Assembly: GCA_965203565.1 (NCBI GenBank)
Contig: OZ241896.1
Location: forward strand, 1,798,001 to 1,862,000
Source of the DNA: JAAXGX01 sp965203565
Lineage (GTDB): Bacteria; Acidobacteriota; Vicinamibacteria; Vicinamibacterales; UBA8438
Length of the DNA stretch: 64,000 nucleotides
Direction: 5' to 3'
Position 1 is the stretch's first letter; each line of letters starts with the position of its first letter. Positions 53,801-62,800 of this stretch are shown in pieces. The notes beneath the pieces were generated by a model, which was not told the DNA's origin, did no database searches, and worked only from the letters and a program-made list of their open reading frames with translations. A program made the position numbers and the translations under genes.

Positions 53801-56800
53801 GTGACGCTGGCGGGTTCGACGACGGCGACGCCGAGCTTCACGGCGCCGAACTTGACGTCGGACGCGACGTTGACGTTCACGCTGACGGTGACGGCGGGCG
53901 GGGCGAGCGCGACGGACGCAGTGGCCATCACGATCGACGCCGACAACGACGATCCGACGGCGAACGCGGGTACGGACCAGACGGTGACCGAGGGGGACAC
54001 GGTGAACCTGTCGGGGAGCGGTTCGGACCCCGAGAACGAGGCGCTGAGCTACTCGTGGAGCCAGACGGGCGGCAGTCCGAGCGTGACGTTGACGGGCGCG
54101 ACGACGGCGACGCCGAGCTTCACGGCTCCGAACCTGACGTCGGACGCGGTTCTGACGTTCACGCTGACGGTGACGGCGGGCGGCGCCAGCGCGACGGACG
54201 CGGTGGCGATCACGGTCGAGGCGGACAACGACGGCCCGATGGCGAACGCGGGGATGGACCAGACGGTGGACGCGGGCGACGCGGTGAGCCTGTCGGGGAG
54301 CGGTTCGGACCCCGAGGGCGAGACGCTGAGCTACTCGTGGAGCCAGACGGGGGGCAGTCCGAACGTGACGCTGACGGGCGCGACGACAGCGACGCCGAGC
54401 TTCACGGCGCCGAGCGTGACGTCGGACGCGGTTCTGACGTTCACGCTGACGGTGACGGCGGGCGGGGCGAGCGCGACGGACACGGTGGCGATCACGGTCG
54501 AGGCGCCGCCGACGCTGTCGATCGATTCGCCGAGCGTGACGGAGGGGGACAGCGGCTCGACGGACCTGACGTTCACGGTGACGTTGAGCGCGGCGCTCAG
54601 CAGTTCGGTGACGGTGAACTACGCGGACGCGGGGACGGGGACGGCGACGAGCGGCGCGGACTACACGGCGCTGCCTTCGGGGACGCTGACGTTCGCGGCG
54701 GGCGAGACGAGCAAGACGATCACGGTGTCGGTGCGGGGGGACACGACGGACGAGCCGCACCAGACGGTGGTGGTGCAGTTGAGCGGGGCGACGAACGCGA
54801 GCCTTGCGACGGCGTCCGGAACGGGAACGATCCGGGACGACGACGCCTTGCCGTCGCTGTCGGTCAGTTCACCGAGCGTGACGGAGGGGGACAGCGGAAC
54901 GAAGAACCTGACGTTCACGGTGACGTTGAGCGCGGCGAGCGAGAAGCGTGTCCGTGTGGTGTTCGCGCTGACGGGGGGCACGGCGACGCGGGGGACGGAC
55001 TACACGACGACGCTGGGGAGGAACCCGCCCCGGTCGTCGATGGTGTTCTCGGCGGGTCAGACGAGCCGGTCGGTGTCGGTGTCGGTGCGGGGGGACACGA
55101 CGGTCGAGCCGGACGAGACGGTGGTGGTGCGTTTGTCCGGTGCGCAGAACGCGGTGATTGGTACGGGGACGGGGACGGGGACGATCACGAACGACGATGT
55201 GACGGTGACGGCGAATGCGGGATCGGACCAGACGGTGGACGAAGGCGACACGGTGAACCTGTCGGGGAGCGGTTCGGGCCCTGCCGGCGAGGCGCTGAGC
55301 TACGCGTGGAGTCAGACGGGGGGCAGCCCGAGCGTGACGCTGACGGGTTCGACGACGGCGACGCCGAGCTTCACGGCTCCGAACCTGACGTCGAACGCGA
55401 CGTTGACGTTCACGCTGACAGTGACGGCGGGCGGTTCGAGCGCGACGGACGCGGTGGCCATCACGGTCCGGGCGGACAACGACGGTCCGACGGCGAACGC
55501 GGGGTCGGACCAGACGGTGGACGCGGGCGACACGGTGAACCTGTCGGGGACCGGCTCGGACCCTGAGAACGAGGCGCTGAGCTACTCGTGGAGCCAGACG
55601 GGGGGCAGTCCGAACGTGAGTCTGACGGGTTCGACGACGGCGACGCCGAGCTTCACGGCGCCGAGCGTGACGTCGGACGCGGTTCTGACGTTCACGCTGA
55701 CGGTGACGGCGGGGGGCGCGAGCGCGACGGACACGGTGGACGTCACGGTCGAGGCGCCGGCGGCATTGCCGTCGCTGTCGATCGATTCGCCGAGCGTGAA
55801 CGAGGGGGACAACGGCTCGGCGAACCTGACGTTCACGGTGACGTTGAGCGCGGCGAGCGCCAGCCAGGTGACGGTGGCGTATGCGGATGCGGGTACGGGA
55901 ACGGCGACGTCGGGCACGGACTACACGGCGCTGCCTTCGGGGACGTTGACGTTCTCGGCGGGGGATACGAGCAAGACGATCACGGTGTCGGTGACGGGGG
56001 ACACGACGTACGAGTCCAACGAGACGGTGGTGGTGCAGTTGAGCAGTCCGACGAACGCGACGGTGTCGTCGTCTGCGGGGAGCGGGACGGGGACGATCCG
56101 GGACGACGAGCGGCCGATGCTGTCGGTGAATTCGCCGAGCGTGACGGAGGGGGACAGCGGCTCGACGAACCTGACGTTCACGGTGAGTCTGAACCCGGCG
56201 AGCGGGCGGAACGTCGCGGTGGTGTTCGGGATCACGGGGGGCACGGCGACGTCGGGCACGGACTACACGACGTCGCTGCAGAACAACCGGTTGCGTCTGC
56301 GCTTCCGGCCGGGGGAGACGAGCAAGTCGGTGTCGGTGTCGGTGCGTGGGGACACGCTCGACGAGCCGGACGAGACGGTGGTGGCGCAGTTGAGCGGGGT
56401 CTCCCTTGGCGCGGAGATCGGGACGGGGACCGGGACCGGGACGATCACGGACGACGACGACGCGCCGACGGTGTCGATCGGTTCGGCCAGCGTGACGGAG
56501 GGGAACAGCGGCTCGACGGATCTGACGTTCACGGTGAGCCTGGACGCGGCGAGCGGCAAGCAGGTGACGGTGAACTACGCGGACGCGGGGACGGGGACGG
56601 CGACGTCGGGCGCGGACTACGCGGCGCTGAGTGCGGGTCGGTTGACGTTCGCGGCGGGGGAGACGAGCAAGTCGGTGTCGGTGTCGGTGCGTGGGGACAC
56701 GCTCGACGAGCCGGACGAGACGGTGGTGGTGCAGTTGAGCGGGGCGACGAACGCGGCGGTGTCGTCGTCTGCGGGGCGCGGGACGGGGACGATCACGGAC

Positions 56801-59800
56801 GACGACGCGGCGCCGTTTCTGCGGACCGGCCCGGCGCGCGTGGCGGAGGGGGACGGCGGCTCGGCCTCGCTGACCTTCACGTTGACGCTGGTGTCGGCGA
56901 GCGGCAAGTCGGTGTCGGTGGCGTATGCGGACGCGGGTACGGGGACGGCGACGAGCGGTACGGACTACGCGGCGCTGAGTGCGGGGACGTTGACGTTTGC
57001 GGCGGGTGAGACGAGCAAGACGCTCACGGTGTCGGTGACGGGGGACACGGCGACCGAGCCGAACGAGACGGTGGTGGTGTCGCTGAGCAGTCTGACGAAC
57101 GCGAGGTTCCTGACGGCGAGCATGGCGAGCGTGACGGGGACGATCACGAACGACGACAGCTTCCCGACGGCGAATGCGGGAGCGGACCAGACGGTGGACG
57201 AGGGCGACACGGTGAATCTGTCGGGGAGCGGTTCGGACGCTGACGGCTCCCCGCTGAGCTATGCGTGGACGCAGACGGGGGGCAGTCCGAGCGTGACGCT
57301 GACGGGGGCGACGACGGCGACGCCGAGCTTCACGGCTCCGAACCTGACGTCGGACGCGACGTTGACGTTCACGCTGACGGTGACGGCGGACTTCGAAGGC
57401 TCGGCGGACGCGGTGGAGATCACGATCCGGGCGGACAACGACGGTCCGACGGCGAATGCGGGAGTGGACCAGACGGTGGACGAGGGCGACACGGTGAACC
57501 TGTCGGGGAGCGGTTCGGACCCCGAGAACGAGGCGCTGAGCTACTCGTGGAGCCAGACGGGGGGCAGTCCGAACGTGACGCTGACGGGTTCGACGACGGC
57601 GACGCCGAGCTTCACGGCGCCGTCGGGTCTGACGTCGGACGCGGTTCTGACGTTCACGCTGACGGTGACGGCGGGCGGGGCGAGCGCGACGGACACGGTG
57701 GACGTCACGGTCGAGGCGGCGTCGCCGGCCCAGCCCACTGTGACGCTGAACCTGTCGTCCTCGTCAATCAGCGAAAACGGCGGCAGCACGACGGTGACCG
57801 CGACCCTGAGCTCGGCGGTGAGTTCCACGGTGACGATAACGGTGTCGGCGACCGCGGTGTCGCCGGCGACGTCCAGCGCTTTCACCCTGAGCGCCAACAG
57901 GGAGCTGGTGATAGCGGCGGGCGCCACCACCAGCACGGGGGCGGTGACCATCACCGCGGTGAACGACAGCGTCGCGTCCGCCAGCAAGACGGTGACCGTG
58001 TCGGGCGTGGCCAGCAGCGCCAGCTCGGTCACGGGGCCGGCCAGCCGGAGCCTGACGATCCGCAGCGACGACGCGGGCTACCTGTTTTCCTATCCGACTC
58101 TCGGGGAAGGCCAGCAAATAACGGTCACCGTGGACATGGCGACGCCCACTCCGTTCCCTTATACCTGGTTTTACGTCAATTTCAACGTCGCGTCCGGCAG
58201 CAGCCAGTACTGCAGCCTTCAGGATTCCAGCGGCTACTTCAGAGGGACTAATTTCGGCTCCGCTACAACCCGGCAGACGTTCCGGGTGACGGCGACCGAC
58301 AACGACATGGTTGGCGCGAACAGTTGCACCGTCACGCTCACCTACAACAGGGGCGCCGCTGCGGGGAGTTACGCCAGCCTGAGCCGTTCCGTGACCATCC
58401 CCATAGTCGATGACGACAGCGGTAAGCCAATCCTGTCGATTTCTTCGCCCAGCGTGACGGAAGGCGACAGCGGCTCCACCGCCATGAACTTCACGGTGTC
58501 GTTGAGCGCGGCCAGCAGCAGTCAGGTGACGGTGGATTACGCGGACGCCGGCACGGGGACGGCTACTTCGGGCACGGACTACACAGCCATCACCAGCAAC
58601 ACCTTGACCTTTGCGGCGGGGGAGACCAGCAAGACCATAGCCGTGTTGGTGACCGGTGACGCCACGGACGAGGTCGACGAGACCATCCTGGTGAGTCTGA
58701 GCAACGCCGCGAACGCCGCTATTTCCAGTACGGCGGGCGTCGGCACGGGCGCCATCACCGACGATGACGACCCGCCGACGCTGTCGATTTCTTCGCCCAG
58801 CGTAAACGAGGGCGACAGCGGCTCCACCACCATGAACTTCACGGTGACGTTGAGCGCGGCCAGCGGCAAGCAGGTGACGGTGGATTACGCGGACGCCGGC
58901 ACGGGGACGGCCACTTCGGGCACGGACTACACCGCCATCACCGGCAACACCCTGACCTTTGCGGCGGGGGAGACCAGCAAGACCATAGCCGTTTTGGTGA
59001 CCGGCGACGCCACGGAGGAAAATGACGAGACCATCCTGGTGAGCCTGAGCAACCCCGTCAACGCCAGTGGTACGCCGACCGGCACGGGCGCCATCAAGGA
59101 TGACGACGCGCCGGCATTGCCGTCGCTGTCGATCGATTCGCCGAGCGTGAACGAGGGGGACAGCGGCTCGGCGAACCTGACGTTCACGGTGACGTTGAGC
59201 GCGGCGAGCGCCAGCCAGGTGACGGTGGCGTATGCGGATGCGGGGACGGGGACGGCGACGAGCGGCACGGACTACACGGCGCTGCCTTCGGGGACGTTGA
59301 CGTTCTCGGCGGGGGATACGAGCAAGACGATCACGGTGTCGGTGACGGGGGACACGACGTACGAGTCCAACGAGACGGTGGTGGTGCAGTTGAGCAGTCC
59401 GACGAACGCGACGGTGTCGTCGTCTGCGGGGAGCGGGACGGGGACGATCCGGGACGACGAGCGGCCGATGCTGTCGGTGAATTCGCCGAGCGTGACGGAG
59501 GGGGACAGCGGTTCGACGAACCTGACGTTCACGGTGAGTCTGAACCCGGCGAGCGGGCAGAACGTCAACGTGGTGTTCGGGATCACGGGGGGGACGGCGA
59601 CGTCGGGCACGGACTACACGACGTCGCTGCAGAACAACCGGTTGCGTCTGCGCTTCCGGCCGGGGGAGACGAGCAAGTCGGTGTCGGTGTCGGTGCGTGG
59701 GGACACGCTCGACGAGCCGGACGAGACGGTGGTGGCGCAGTTGAGCGGAGTCTCCCTTGGCGCGGAGATCGGGACGGGAACCGGGACCGGGACGATCACG

Positions 59801-62800
59801 GACGACGACGACGCGCCGACGGTGTCGATCGGCTCGGCCAGCGTGACGGAGGGGAACAGCGGCTCGACGGATCTGACGTTCACGGTGAGCCTGGACGCGG
59901 CGAGCGGCAAGCAGGTGACGGTGAACTACGCGGACGCGGGTACGGGGACGGCGACGTCGGGCGCGGACTACGCGGCGCTGAGTGCGGGTGGGTTGACGTT
60001 TGCGGCGGGGGAGACGAGCAAGTCGGTGTCGGTGTCGGTGCGTGGGGACACGCTTGACGAGCCGGACGAGACGGTGGTGGTGCAGTTGAGCGGGGCGACG
60101 AACGCGGCGGTGTCGTCGTCTGCGGGGAGCGGGACGGGGACGATCACGGACGACGACGCGGCGCCGTTTCTGCGGACCGGCCCGGCGCGCGTGGCGGAGG
60201 GGGACGGCGGCCCGGCCTCGCTGACCTTCACGTTGACGCTGGTGTCGGCGAGCGGGAAGTCGGTGTCGGTGGCGTATGCGGACGCGGGGACGGGGACGGC
60301 GACGAGCGGTACGGACTACGCGGCGCTGAGTGCGGGGACGTTGACGTTTGCGGCGGGTGAGACGAGCAAGACGCTCACGGTGTCGGTGACGGGGGACACG
60401 GCGACCGAGCCGAACGAGACGGTGGTGGTGTCGCTGAGCAGTCTGACGAACGCGAGGTTCCTGACGTCGAGCATGGCGAGCGTGACGGGGACGATCACGA
60501 ACGACGACAGCTTCCCGACGGCGAATGCGGGAGCGGACCAGACGGTGGACGAGGGCGACACGGTGAGCCTGTCGGGGAGCGGTTCGGACGCTGACGGCTC
60601 CCCGCTGAGCTATGCATGGAGCCAGACGGGGGGCAGTCCGAGCGTGACGCTGACGGGGGCGACGACGGCGACGCCGAGCTTCACGGCTCCGAACCTGACG
60701 TCGGACGCGACGCTGACGTTCACGCTGACGGTGACGGCGGACTTCGAAGGCACGGCGGACGCCGTGGAGATCACGATCCGGGCGGACAACGACGGTCCGA
60801 CGGCGAATGCGGGACCGGACCAGACGGTGGACGAGGGCGACACGGTGAACCTGTCGGGGAGCGGTTCGGACCCCGAGGGCGAGGCGCTGAGCTACTCGTG
60901 GAGCCAGACGGGGGGCAGTCCGAACGTGACGTTGACGGGCGCCACGACGGCGACGCCGAGTTTCACGGCGCCGTCGGGTCTGACGTCGGACGCGGTTCTG
61001 ACGTTCACGCTGACGGTGACGGCGGGCGGGGCGAGCGCGACGGACACGGTGGCGATCACGGTCGAGGCAGCGGCCGCATTGCCGTCGCTGTCGATCGATT
61101 CACCGAGCGTGACGGAGGGGGACAGCGGGACGGCGTCTCTGACGTTCACGGTGACGTTGAGCGCGGCGAGCGGCAGTGCGGTGACGGTGGGGTATGCGGA
61201 TGCGGGAACGGGAACGGCGACGAGCGGTACGGACTACACGGCGCTGAGTCCGGGGACGCTGACGTTTGCGGCGGGCGAGACGAGCAAGACGGTGACGGTG
61301 CAGGTGCGGGGGGACACGACGGACGAGCCGCACCAGACGGTGGTGGTGCAGTTGAGCGGGGCGACGAACGCGAGCATTTCGACGGCGTCCGGGACGGGGA
61401 CGATCCGGGACGACGACGCCTTGCCGTCGCTGTCGGTCAGTTCACCGAGCGTGACGGAGGGGGACAGCGGAACGAAGAACCTGACGTTCACGGTGACGTT
61501 GAGCGCGGCGAGCGAGAAGCGTGTCCGTACGGTGTTCGCGCTGACGGGGGGCACGGCGACGCGGGGGACGGACTACACGACGACGCTGGGGAGGAACCCG
61601 CCCCGGTCGTCGATGGTGTTCTCGGCGGGTCAGACGAGCCGGTCGGTGTCGGTGTCGGTGCGGGGGGACACGACGGACGAGCCGGACGAGACGGTGGTGG
61701 CGCGATTGAGCGGCCCGCAGAACGCGGTGGTCGGGACGGGAACGGGGACGGGAACGATCACGGACGACGACGACGCGCCGACGGTGTCGATCGGTTCGGC
61801 CAGCGCGACGGAGGGGAACAGCGGGACGACGGATCTGACGTTCACGGTGACGTTGAGCGCGGCGAGCGGGAAGTCGGTGTCGGTGGCGTATGCGGATGCG
61901 GGGACGGGGACGGCGACGAGCGGCACGGACTACACGGCGCTGAGCGCGGGTCGGGTGACGTTCGCGGCGGGTCAGACGAGCAGGACGATCACGGTGTCGG
62001 TGCGGGGGGACACGACGGACGAGCCGGACGAGACGGTGGTGGTCACCCTGAGCAGCCCGACGAACACGAGCATCTCGACGGCGTCCGGGACGGGGACGAT
62101 CACGGACGACGACGCGGCTCCGACGGTGACGCTGGCGCTGTCGCGGAGTGCGATAGCGGAGAGCGGGACGACGAACTCGACGGCGGTGACGGCCCGCTTG
62201 AGCCATGCGTCGAGCGCGGCGACGACGGTGACGGTGTCGGCGACGGCGAGCACGAACGCGGTGAGCGGGGACTTCTCGCTGAGCAGCAACCGCACGCTGA
62301 CGATAGCGGCGGGTTCGACGAGCAGCACGGGCGTGGTGACGGTGACGGCGGTGGACAACACGCAGGTTGCGGCGAACAAGAGCGTGACGGTGTCGGGTTC
62401 GGCGACGAACAGCCAGGGGATTGTGCAGCCGTCGTCGGTGACGCTGACGATCACGGAAGACGAACTGACGGTGAACGCGGGACAGGACCAGACGGTGACC
62501 GAGGGCGACTCGGTGAGCCTGTCGGGGAGCGGTTCGGACCCTGCGAACCGTCCGCTGAGCTACTCGTGGAGCCAGACGGGGGGCAGTCCGAGCGTGACGC
62601 TGACGGGTTCGACGACGGCGACGCCGAGCTTCACGGCGCCGAACCTGACGTCGAACGGGACGCTGACGTTCACGCTGACGGTGACGGCGGGGGGCGCGAG
62701 CGGCACGGACACGGTGGCGGTCACGGTCCAGGCGGACAACGACGATCCGACGGCGAACGCGGGACAGGACCAGACGGTGACCGAGGGGGACACGGTGAAC

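Noticed and set aside
51521..54760. A 1,079-codon open frame on the minus strand opposite the giant gene
   Set aside because: It is an arginine/histidine-rich shadow caused by the repeated codons of the real plus-strand gene. The same artefact appears at 47327-49684 and 61442-62206. It has no start context or recognisable domain.
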